Below, piece by piece: positions 1 through 5,958 of a stretch of DNA of 9,455 nucleotides (position 1 is the first letter of the stretch; every line of letters starts with the position of its first letter). The position numbers and the translations under genes are program-made. Under the pieces are notes generated by a model. It was not told the origin of the DNA. It saw only the letters and a list, made by a program, of their open reading frames with translations, and searched no databases. The DNA is from JBGOUJ01 sp041477005 (GTDB lineage: Bacteria; Acidobacteriota; Terriglobia; Bryobacterales; JACQDG01), in NCBI GenBank assembly GCA_041477005.1, contig JBGOUJ010000284.1, forward strand, positions 1 through 9,455, given 5' to 3'.

Positions 1-264
1 ATCGTGCAGCTCCCGTTCGAAGACCTCAAGTGTGGGAAAATCCAGCACGGTGGTTGGCGCTGGAATGTTGGCCTGGATCATCATGATGCCCCAGCTTCCG
101 TGGAACATCCTTAACGAGAATACGCCCTGGGCCCGGGTGACTTGGTTGTGATACAGCTCCATCGGATTGATCGAGCGACTGCCAAATTCATCATCCTGCG
201 CGTAAGGTCCGAAGACGGACGACAGCAGCACTCGGGCTCGAGCGCCCTTGGAGTGGGTCTGCAT
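1..264 (-). CDS. Probable B12-binding radical SAM protein, N-terminal part (runs off window)
   Basis: The minus strand is open for 88 codons from an ATG at 264-262 to the window edge; the rest of the gene lies outside. The N-terminus reads RVLLSSVFGPYAQDD, then GSRSINPMELYHNQVTR, then FSLRMFHGSWGIMMIQANI and DFPTLEVFERELHD. From memory these phrases match the start of acidobacterial proteins with an N-terminal cobalamin-binding domain followed by a radical SAM core. The diagnostic CxxxCxxC cluster motif would lie beyond base 1 and cannot be checked, so the enzymatic role is inferred. An AGGA (plus-strand bases 274-277) lies 9 bases before the ATG and supports this start. The gene is transcribed away from the di-heme oxidoreductase gene. 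Confidence 0.72.
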   Translation of the reverse strand, partial: MQTHSKGARARVLLSSVFGPYAQDDEFGSRSINPMELYHNQVTRAQGVFSLRMFHGSWGIMMIQANIPAPTTVLDFPTLEVFERELHD

Positions 265-642
265 CTGTTTACATCCTGGTAACACGGTGACACACTTCTG
301 GCGAACCTCGATGTAATTGTTTTGTCATATTCTTGAGGGAATTTCCTCTCGATTTAGCTTGTTCTTCTTTCTTCCCAACAACACTGCCCTTGCGATCGGA
401 GCGTGGCTCGGCTTGGCGCTCGCCTGCTGCGCCGTAACGGGCGTTCTTACGTCATCTCCGGCGTTGAGGCCGGCAGAGGGTAAAGCACCTCCTGGTTTCT
501 GCCCGTACTGCTCTCAGTAAGGCACTCTAGCCCGAACGAAGCCTGCCCCGGCCTTCGCCGTGCGGGCCGATCTCCTGTGTTACCAACGCCGACGCGGTTG
601 CGTATTGACAGGCTCCTTTGTCACGCGTAAACCAGTCGAACC
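265..642. other. Divergent intergenic region without a convincing gene
   Basis: These 378 bases separate two divergent genes and should carry both promoters. Bases 335-348 form a near-palindrome (GAGGGAATTTCCTC) that could be an operator, but nothing else supports this. A plus-strand open frame from TTG 317 (or TTG 359) to 520 would encode a small hydrophobic Cys-containing peptide ending CPYCSQ. It has no ribosome binding site and only TTG starts, so I do not call it a gene. Confidence 0.5.
605..633 (+). promoter_or_regulatory. Possible sigma-70-type promoter for the di-heme oxidoreductase gene
   Basis: A perfect TTGACA lies at 605-610. Seventeen bases later, 628-633 reads TAAACC, a poor -10 element. 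If used, transcription would begin close to the ATG at 643, and no Shine-Dalgarno sequence precedes that ATG, so the message could be nearly leaderless. The weak -10 keeps confidence low. Confidence 0.25.
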
Positions 643-1938
643 ATGAAAACAATCATCGTCCCCCTAGTGTTCGGTTTGATACTGTCGCTTGGCGCCGAGA
701 ATGCCGCGAACGATCCCGGCGTTCGGGCCGGCGCGCCCGGAGCAGGAGGCAAGATATCCGGCTTGTCCCCTGGCGAAGCCGCTTTCTTTGACGCCGGAAA
801 GGATGACTTCGAAGAAGTGCAATCGGTCTTGGGAACGGTTGCCGGCACCGAGGCCGGGCTCGGGCCGCGATTCAACCTGGATAGCTGCGCCGGTTGTCAC
901 GCCCAGCCAGCGACTGGTGGAACCAGCCCGGCTATGAATCCGCAGGTCGACGTGGCCAACAAGAACGGCGCAAACAATATCCTCCCGCCATTTATCACCA
1001 TCGACGGGCCGGTGCGCGAGGTGCGGTTTCAGTATGGCAATGACGGCGCTCGCGACGGCGGCGTGCACGACCTGTTCACCATAGCCGGGCGCGATGACGC
1101 GAAAGGCTGCAAGCTGGCACAGCCCGACTTCACCCGCACTTCCAACTTGAGCTTCCGTATCCCGACGCCCACGTTCGGCTTGGGGTTGATCGAGGCGATT
1201 TCAGACGCCACGATCCTGGCGAATCAGCAGGCCAATTCCAACAAGAAACGGGCGCTGGGGATCTCCGGCCACACCAACACCAACGGAAACGACGGCACAA
1301 TCACGCGCTTCGGCTGGAAGGCCCAGAACAAGTCCCTGCTGCTGTTCGCCGGCGAAGCCTACAACGTCGAGCAGGGCGTCACCAACGAGATCTTCCCCAA
1401 CGAGCGCGAGCCGGAGTGCAAGTTCAACGGCAAACCGGAGGATCACACCGCATTCGACGCCTCGACAGCGACCGACTCGATGGCCAGCATCGCGAAGTTT
1501 GCCATCTTCATGCGTTTCCTCGCTCCGCCGGAGCCGGCGGCCGACACGCCTTCCACCAAGAACGGCCGCAATCTGTTCAGCCAGGTCGGCTGCGCCATGT
1601 GCCATACCTCAACGCTGACCACCGGCTCGTCGTCGACCGCGGCCCTCAGGAACAAGCCGGTAAATCTGTACTCCGATCTGCTGGTGCACAACATGGGAAA
1701 GAAGCTGGCCGACAATGTCATCCAGGGCAACGCCGGGCCGGACGAGTTCCGTACGGCGCCGCTGTGGGGCCTCGGAAAGCGGATCTTCTTCCTGCACGAC
1801 GGGCGCACCAAAGACTTGCTGGAAGCGATCGCCGCTCACGGCAGCCCCGGCTCGGAAGGGAATGAAGTCGTGGAAAACTTCAAGGAGTTGAAGGAATCGC
1901 AAAAGCAAGACATCCTCAATTTTTTGCGTGGGCTGTAG
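643..1938 (+). CDS. Di-heme oxidoreductase (DHOR / DUF1111, MauG-like putative peroxidase), periplasmic
   Basis: This 431-residue protein belongs to the di-heme family historically labelled 'thiol oxidoreductase' and related to MauG and bacterial cytochrome c peroxidases. It has an N-terminal signal sequence (about residues 1-21, MKTIIVPLVFGLILSLG) and two covalent heme-c sites: C82-A-G-C85-H86, in the typical context NLDSCAGCHAQPATGG, and C317-A-M-C320-H321. The C-terminal signature FRTAPLWGLGKR, then FLHDGRTKDLLEAIAAHG (residues 369-400), is characteristic of the family. Length is near normal. Both hemes require export and cytochrome c maturation, so it acts in the periplasm. The substrate is unknown; peroxide or thiol chemistry is inferred only from the family. 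The ATG at 643 is chosen because it gives a clean signal peptide, although no ribosome binding site is visible. It appears to be monocistronic: 520 bases separate it from the next gene. Confidence 0.93.
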   Translation: MKTIIVPLVFGLILSLGAENAANDPGVRAGAPGAGGKISGLSPGEAAFFDAGKDDFEEVQSVLGTVAGTEAGLGPRFNLDSCAGCHAQPATGGTSPAMNPQVDVANKNGANNILPPFITIDGPVREVRFQYGNDGARDGGVHDLFTIAGRDDAKGCKLAQPDFTRTSNLSFRIPTPTFGLGLIEAISDATILANQQANSNKKRALGISGHTNTNGNDGTITRFGWKAQNKSLLLFAGEAYNVEQGVTNEIFPNEREPECKFNGKPEDHTAFDASTATDSMASIAKFAIFMRFLAPPEPAADTPSTKNGRNLFSQVGCAMCHTSTLTTGSSSTAALRNKPVNLYSDLLVHNMGKKLADNVIQGNAGPDEFRTAPLWGLGKRIFFLHDGRTKDLLEAIAAHGSPGSEGNEVVENFKELKESQKQDILNFLRGL

Positions 1939-1995
1939 GACTGCGTCCCGCCGTGGCGCCCCGGCCCGGATTACCGGCGGCCGGACAGCAAGCGT

Positions 1996-2015
1996 AGCGC
2001 CCGCTTCGGCGGCGG
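1996..2015. repeat. GC-rich repeat B, copy 1
   Basis: The 20 bases AGCGCCCGCTTCGGCGGCGG can fold as CGCC-loop-GGCG. A similar 21-base version occurs at 2195-2215. Together the two copies flank the pair of A repeats. Confidence 0.45.
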
Positions 2016-2064
2016 TGACGCCTCGATATTGTTACCTGTTGAGCCTCGCCCACTCGGAAAGCGG

Positions 2065-2096
2065 TACCAGCTAGCGTACTAGTAGGGCTGGACCAG
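2065..2096. repeat. Direct repeat A, copy 1
   Basis: Bases 2065-2086 match 2140-2161 at 21 of 22 positions (C2071 versus T2146), with common core TAGCGTACTAGTAGG. Weaker similarity continues for about 10 more bases, giving 28 of 32 matches at a constant offset of 75. The function is unknown; the arrangement resembles a small dispersed intergenic repeat. Confidence 0.75.
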
Positions 2097-2139
2097 AGCC
2101 GCGAAGGGCAGAAGCCGCAACTCGTTGCCAGAGCTCGCT

Positions 2140-2171
2140 TACCAGTTAGCGTACTAGTAGGACCGGAACAG
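2140..2171. repeat. Direct repeat A, copy 2
   Basis: Second copy of repeat A, 75 bases downstream of the first, with the same TAGCGTACTAGTAGG core at 2147-2161. Confidence 0.75.
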
Positions 2172-2194
2172 GAGCGGGTCGGAGCCGGTTTGCC

Positions 2195-2215
2195 AGCGCC
2201 CGTCTTTGGCGGCGG
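2195..2215. repeat. GC-rich repeat B, copy 2
   Basis: AGCGCCCG, then TCTTT, then GGCGGCGG; an imperfect copy of 1996-2015. The central CTTC and TCTTT differ while the complementary CGCC and GGCG arms are kept, which suggests a conserved hairpin. Confidence 0.45.
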
Positions 2216-2328
2216 CTTCCCCGTCCGCCAATCCAAGATGCCTATGAAATTATTCGAGATTACCTCTTGACTCGACACTCTCCCCGAGCTAGACTACTGC
2301 CATTCATAATGCTGTCTTAATACAATAA

Positions 2329-2401
2329 CAGCCTTCCTGAAAGGCTGCCTCCTGGCCGAAGTGAGGAGGCGCCCGAAGAGGCTAGCTCCCCCCCGAGCTG
2401 G
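2329..2401 (+). promoter_or_regulatory. Three consecutive stem-loops upstream of the sigma factor
   Basis: Stem 1 pairs CAGCCTT (2329-2335) with AAGGCTG (2341-2347) over a 5-base loop. Stem 2 pairs GCCTCCT (2347-2353) with AGGAGGC (2364-2370). Stem 3 pairs AGCTC (2384-2388) with GAGCT (2395-2399) over a C6 loop, and can extend by one G-U and one C-G pair to 2382/2401. None is followed by a T run, so these are not ordinary terminators. They could form a structured leader or protein-binding sites, depending on where transcription begins. A TATATT at 2442-2447 could alternatively be a -10 element giving a leaderless sigma message, which would leave the stems upstream of the transcript. Confidence 0.45.
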
Positions 2402-2458
2402 GAAACCGTCTGCGTTCCGCGGGTGTGACCGCCCGCCTCTATATATTTTTCTTCCTTT

Positions 2459-3055
2459 ATGAAGAAAGCCGACCCGGTTGCGTTCATGGTAGTGGGGGCA
2501 ACCGCGCGTGGGGAAATCCCCGACGGGGAGCTTGTGCGGAGGTTCCAGGAAACCGGCGATCAGGAGTGCTTCCTGGCGCTCTTCACAAGGTACCAGCGGA
2601 CGGTTTATGGGTCCTGCCGATGCTTTTTCGAGAATGCAGAGGCGGCCGAGGATGCGACCCAGGAGGCCTTTTTGCGCGCCTTCCAAAACTTGCACCGGTT
2701 TGTGGACCGAGACTTCGCCGGCTGGATTCTGCGCATTGCCCGGAACGTGTGCATCGATCAATTCCGCCGGCGGCGGCGGGAGGAGGCCCTTGAGGAGGCG
2801 GAAGCCACTCCTTCCCCCGGGCCCTCTGTGGAACATGCGGCCGGGCTCCGGCTAGCCGCCGAGAAGGTCCTGGAACAGATGGAGCAGTTGCCCGCCGACC
2901 AACGGCGCTGCCTGGAGCTGATTATCGAAGGCCACTCCTACCAGGAGATGGCGGCTATTACTACCTTGAGCGTCGAGGCGGTGAGGTCCAATCTCCAGAA
3001 TGGACGCCGAACGCTGTGGCAGCGGCTGGGAAAAGTATTAGCCGGGCTGAAATGA
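2459..3055 (+). CDS. ECF-type RNA polymerase sigma factor
   Basis: This 198-residue protein has the two-domain ECF layout. Region 2 spans about residues 40-106, with DATQEAFLRAF (65-75) and GWILRIARNVCIDQFRRRRR (88-107), the classic core-binding and -10 recognition segment. An acidic linker follows. Region 4 spans about residues 135-190, with QLPADQRRCLELIIEGHSYQEMA and a recognition helix around SVEAVRSNLQNGRRTL. It should direct RNA polymerase to a dedicated promoter set. The next gene starts inside its stop codon (ATGA at 3052-3055) and encodes a zinc-binding anti-sigma protein, supporting a regulated pair. ATG 2459 has no Shine-Dalgarno sequence, only a pyrimidine-rich upstream stretch; ATG 2486 is an alternative start that would still keep both domains. 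Autoregulation is common for such pairs but cannot be read from the sequence. Confidence 0.93.
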   Translation: MKKADPVAFMVVGATARGEIPDGELVRRFQETGDQECFLALFTRYQRTVYGSCRCFFENAEAAEDATQEAFLRAFQNLHRFVDRDFAGWILRIARNVCIDQFRRRRREEALEEAEATPSPGPSVEHAAGLRLAAEKVLEQMEQLPADQRRCLELIIEGHSYQEMAAITTLSVEAVRSNLQNGRRTLWQRLGKVLAGLK

Positions 3056-5247
3056 TGGATTGCAACGAAGGGAATTTCCTGGAAAAGCTAATGCCTTCTT
3101 TGCGAAAAGGCGGCCCGAAACCCGACGCATGTCCGGCCCCGGAGTCGCTTTGCGCCTTTGCGGAGGGGGTGCTGGACGCTGAGGACCGCAGGGGGGTGGA
3201 ACTCCACTTGGCTAGCTGCCCCAGGTGCTCCGAGCTTGCAGACAGGCTCATGCGCTTTGAGGACGCCGCGGTGCCCGATGCGGAGTGGCGCGGCGTAGAG
3301 AAGCGCCTGGGGAACTGGATGGATTCTTTTCTGCAAGCCGAAACGGCCAAGGCGGCAAGGACCCCGGCTAGCCACGGCGCTAGTCCCAGGTGGCGATTCT
3401 GGCACTTGGTGCCCCGCCCGGCAGTTCTCTACGGCTTGGCGGCCGCCGCCATCTTGGGGCTTGGCGGTCTTACGTTCTCCTTATTATTACTCCGACGGCT
3501 CCCTGCTCCCTCGACTGTGGCTTCAATCACCAAGCCCCAAGCCGGTCCCAGGACCGAATTCCCAAGGCAGGCCCCTCAAGGGCGGCGCGCGCCTCCCGCT
3601 ACGCTTCCCAGGGAGCAGTCCACCAGTCCTGCTGCGACGGAAAGTCCAGTCTTGAGGAGCTATTCCGGGAAGAGCACCGGCAACGAGATTAGGCCGACCC
3701 CGAACCAGGTTCGCACGGTTGAGCAGAATCAGCCCGCGAAGGCGGCGGATTCCGATATTATTCCCGAGGCGGCTGGCCCACTGGAACCAGCGGTCGTGCT
3801 CCTTCCAGTACCGCCACGTGCGGACGGCAATCGCACAACGCAAACCGCGGAGGCTGTCCCGGCGCCTCCTCGGAACGATTCGGGTGCACAGGCAGCGCGC
3901 GCTTTGGCGCAGATCACGCCGCCAAGCCCAACGGAACCACCGGCTGCGCCCCGTATGGCCGATTCATGCCCGTTTTGCCTAGTCCTGAAGTCGCGACCTG
4001 CAAGGACTCGTGCGACCGCCTCGCAGGCATCACCTCTCACCCCCAAGGCGGCTGGCCCAACGGAACCAGCGGCCGTGCCCCTTCCATTACCGCCGCCTGC
4101 GGACAGCAATCGCACAAGTCAAACTGCGAACGCTCTCCCACCACCTCCCCTGAACGATTCAGCCGAAATACCCAAGCTGGCGCGGGAACCAGAGGCTCCG
4201 GCCACATCGAGGGTCACCCCGCTTCCGGTGAGACCGAAAGAGTCTGACCCGGTGGTCTCGCGAATACCGGAGCAGGCGGGACTGTACTACCTAACCGGAA
4301 ACGAGTTGGTCAGGCTGGACCTGAGAAGCCTGGCAGCGGCTAAAACCGCCGGCCTTTTCAGCCATCGGACCTCCGCCGGGATCAATCGCGTGAAGACAAA
4401 TGCCTACCTCATCGGGCCGAGCGCCAAGACTAGGGTAAGAGAAACATCCCCCGTCTTCTACCTACGGCTCCCCGAAGGGACCAGCATCGATGAGGTTGCC
4501 TTGGTCAGCCTGAACGTCAAACAAGACCGAAGAGAACTGGAGCTCTCCGCCAAGAGCGGCTTTCTCGGGTCGAAGCAGGGGATTCGAATGGAGGTTATGA
4601 AGCCATTTGAATCCCAGGAAGTGGCTGCGGGTGTCTACAAAATCGGCAGCATGCTCCCCAAAGGCGAGTACCTTTTCTACCTTATCGGAACCGCCGATCA
4701 GGTCAGAGGGGTTCAGGGCAAGGGATACGATTTCGGTTCAGAGGGACCGGGAACACGCCCTTTGGCGCAGATGGCGCGGGCCTCGACAGCTCCAGGTCCC
4801 CCACCGCCAACCCCGGCGCTGGTGGACCTCCCGCCTTCGCCCGCGCTCGGCACCGTCTACGTGAGCGCTCAGAATGCCGCGAACCGGCTTCTGTTGAACA
4901 GTGACGGCTCCTTCTTGCTGCAAGAGAACGGCCAGGCATACAACGGGACTTATCTAGTTAACGGCAGCACGCTGAAGATCCACATCACGCAGTTGGATAA
5001 AGACGTGGATATTGCAATTGACGGCGCCAGGCTCGTTGTGAACGGCGACGAGACCTGGGTTCAGCCAGGCCGACAGGCGTCGACGCCATCGGGACGAACG
5101 ACTGTCAACAAAGGGGACACCGTCGATCAGGTTAAGGCCAAGCTCGGCCCGCCTGAAAAGGTCGTGAGTCTGGGCTCGAAGCTGATCTACCTTTACCAGC
5201 ATCGGAAGGTCACTTTCGCAGATGGCAAAGTCGTCGATGTCGAATAG
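3052..5247 (+). CDS. Membrane anti-sigma factor with zinc-finger domain and large multidomain C-terminal part
   Basis: From ATG 3052 the protein has 731 residues, far longer than a usual anti-sigma factor of roughly 150-300. An open frame from GTG 3016 exists, but ATG 3052 overlaps the sigma stop as ATGA and is the likelier coupled start. Domains in order: (a) cytoplasmic zinc-binding anti-sigma domain, with C27 and H52-x3-C56-x2-C59 (HLASCPRC); (b) one membrane helix at about 124-147; (c) a proline/alanine-rich region to about residue 405 containing a 38-codon duplication; (d) about 408-565, starting GLYYLTGNELVRLDL, a beta-type domain I remember from acidobacterial envelope proteins; (e) about 600-669, with LLLNSDGSFLLQENGQAYNG, a small beta domain; (f) the last 47 residues, KGDTVDQVKAKLGPPEKVV onward, a BamE/SmpA-like module. 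Inference: (d)-(f) sense an envelope state and release the sigma factor. No protease site was identified. Confidence 0.87.
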   Translation: MMDCNEGNFLEKLMPSLRKGGPKPDACPAPESLCAFAEGVLDAEDRRGVELHLASCPRCSELADRLMRFEDAAVPDAEWRGVEKRLGNWMDSFLQAETAKAARTPASHGASPRWRFWHLVPRPAVLYGLAAAAILGLGGLTFSLLLLRRLPAPSTVASITKPQAGPRTEFPRQAPQGRRAPPATLPREQSTSPAATESPVLRSYSGKSTGNEIRPTPNQVRTVEQNQPAKAADSDIIPEAAGPLEPAVVLLPVPPRADGNRTTQTAEAVPAPPRNDSGAQAARALAQITPPSPTEPPAAPRMADSCPFCLVLKSRPARTRATASQASPLTPKAAGPTEPAAVPLPLPPPADSNRTSQTANALPPPPLNDSAEIPKLAREPEAPATSRVTPLPVRPKESDPVVSRIPEQAGLYYLTGNELVRLDLRSLAAAKTAGLFSHRTSAGINRVKTNAYLIGPSAKTRVRETSPVFYLRLPEGTSIDEVALVSLNVKQDRRELELSAKSGFLGSKQGIRMEVMKPFESQEVAAGVYKIGSMLPKGEYLFYLIGTADQVRGVQGKGYDFGSEGPGTRPLAQMARASTAPGPPPPTPALVDLPPSPALGTVYVSAQNAANRLLLNSDGSFLLQENGQAYNGTYLVNGSTLKIHITQLDKDVDIAIDGARLVVNGDETWVQPGRQASTPSGRTTVNKGDTVDQVKAKLGPPEKVVSLGSKLIYLYQHRKVTFADGKVVDVE
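3768..3881 (+). repeat. Intragenic 114-bp repeat, copy 1
   Basis: This in-frame segment of the proline-rich linker encodes AAGPLEPAVVLLPVPP, then ADGNRTTQTAEAVPAPP, then NDS. It aligns without gaps to 4047-4160, at an offset of exactly 279 bases (93 codons). A shorter, decayed relative (PPSPTEPPAAP) lies between the two copies. Confidence 0.8.
4047..4160 (+). repeat. Intragenic 114-bp repeat, copy 2
   Basis: Encodes AAGPTEPAAVPLPLPP, then ADSNRTSQTANALPPPP, then NDS. The lack of gaps relative to copy 1 shows an in-frame duplication that lengthened the periplasmic linker of the anti-sigma protein. Confidence 0.8.
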
Positions 5248-5268
5248 ACAGGAAACCGGAGGCCGCCT

Positions 5269-5754
5269 ATGTGGCGCCGGCGGCTCCCCGAAGGAGGCAT
5301 GACGACAACGCACGTCCACGAGGCGAGTGCCTCGATTGAGCGTGGGGCTGACGCCGGTCAAATCCTTCGCCGAGCTACGAGGTCATTCGGCCGCTTCAAA
5401 GGTACGCGGTACCTCGCGATCTGTGCGGGCCTCACACGATGTCGCTTGATCTCGCAGCTCCTCGGCACCCTTATAGGACTGTCGTTCAGAGCGAGCTCCA
5501 GCATTGGCTGGGGAGAGAAGGCGGCCGCAGTTCAATGTCCGCCACAATGCCGGAATTGTGCGGTAAGTTCCCGCTTCGATGCTCAGCAAAACCGAACCCT
5601 CGCAACCACAAAGAGCAAAAATACCCGCCGCGTGTGTGGAATTCTCGGCCCCTTTGCGTTCCTGGTAGTGCTACAACAGCAACAGCAAGATGCCAACCAG
5701 GCCGAGGCGGAGGTTCAGCAGGCCGCGGACAGCCCCGTTCAGAGGAGGATTTGA
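5269..5754 (+). CDS. Possible hypothetical protein, 161 residues
   Basis: I do not recognise this gene. For it: GGAGG at 5258-5262 lies 6 bases before ATG 5269, only 21 bases after the anti-sigma stop; the frame is open for 161 codons; and its TGA (5752-5754) sits just before another ATG with its own AGGAGG. Against it: the first half is Arg-rich and looks like chance coding, there is no recognisable domain, and the only feature is a late hydrophobic stretch (GILGPFAFLVV) leading into a Gln/Ala-rich tail (LQQQQQDANQAEAEVQQAAD). That tail does read like real protein, so the true product might be a shorter peptide or a decayed gene. No other frame in 5248-5750 is better. Confidence 0.33.
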   Translation: MWRRRLPEGGMTTTHVHEASASIERGADAGQILRRATRSFGRFKGTRYLAICAGLTRCRLISQLLGTLIGLSFRASSSIGWGEKAAAVQCPPQCRNCAVSSRFDAQQNRTLATTKSKNTRRVCGILGPFAFLVVLQQQQQDANQAEAEVQQAADSPVQRRI

Positions 5755-5756
5755 CA

Positions 5757-5958
5757 ATGAGACAGCAACTCGGTAGGGCAGTGCAAGTTTTCGCCGTAGT
5801 AGCCAGTGGAGGGCGGGCGTACCGCCGGATCGCTCTCTGGTACCAGCGACGGGCCGTCGCATTGCCCTTTCACTCACAAAGGCAGCGACGTTCCCGACCA
5901 CGTCACCTCTGGTTCGACCCAGCAGCGCCAGGGAGATCTATACGGAGGTTTGGCATGA
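5757..5958 (+). pseudogene. Possible frameshifted small gene just before the SYLF gene
   Basis: ATG 5757 has a strong AGGAGG (5743-5748) 8 bases upstream and begins MRQQLGRAVQVFAVVAS. In that frame the following residues become Arg/Trp-rich noise. The +1 frame from about 5809 instead gives a protein-like stretch (TAGSLSGTSDGPSHCPF, then SDVPDHVTSGSTQQRQ) with fair GC3. It ends at a TGA (5956-5958) that overlaps the SYLF start as ATGA. A one-base change in the G-rich run at 5808-5817 would join the two into a peptide of about 66 residues. This could be a decayed gene, a sequencing error, or chance. The alternative is that ATG 5757 is an extended start of the SYLF gene, which would bury its signal peptide. 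Confidence 0.25.
5944..5948 (+). promoter_or_regulatory. Ribosome binding site that decides the SYLF start
   Basis: GGAGG lies 6 bases before ATG 5955. Because the frame is open much further upstream (from 5439, with another ribosome site at 5743-5748), this site and the signal peptide right after ATG 5955 are the reasons for choosing the short form. Confidence 0.65.

Larger units (their letters stand above)
1939..2328. other. Intergenic region with repeats, no gene
   Basis: No convincing coding frame exists here. A minus-strand open frame across 1916-2278 is low in complexity and simply translates the DNA repeats twice (GPTSTLTG and SPTSTLAG), so it is not taken as a gene. The region holds two families of imperfect direct repeats, listed separately. 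I see no clear T-rich intrinsic terminator after the stop at 1938. Confidence 0.6.

Noticed and set aside
317..520. Small plus-strand open frame with a hydrophobic segment and CPYCSQ end
   Set aside because: Only TTG starts, no ribosome binding site and no known family; it could be real but is not supported.
1201..1605. 134-codon minus-strand open frame
   Set aside because: Fully antisense to the di-heme oxidoreductase, whose heme motifs fix the plus-strand frame.
1996..2215. Possible CRISPR array
   Set aside because: Only two copies of each repeat, unequal spacing between families, imperfect identity and no cas genes.
1916..2278. 120-codon minus-strand open frame
   Set aside because: Its protein repeats (GPTSTLTG, SPTSTLAG) are just translations of the intergenic DNA repeats; the sequence is low in complexity and overlaps the end of the oxidoreductase gene.
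3016..3051. GTG start extending the anti-sigma protein by 12 residues
   Set aside because: No ribosome site, and it would overlap the sigma gene by 40 bases; ATG 3052 forms the standard ATGA coupling overlap.
4954..5361. 135-codon minus-strand open frame
   Set aside because: Antisense to the BamE-like end of the anti-sigma gene; no domain and no ribosome site.
5439..5954. N-terminal extension of the SYLF protein to 725 residues
   Set aside because: The extension is Arg/Pro-rich with no domain and would bury an obvious signal peptide that begins at ATG 5955, 6 bases after GGAGG.
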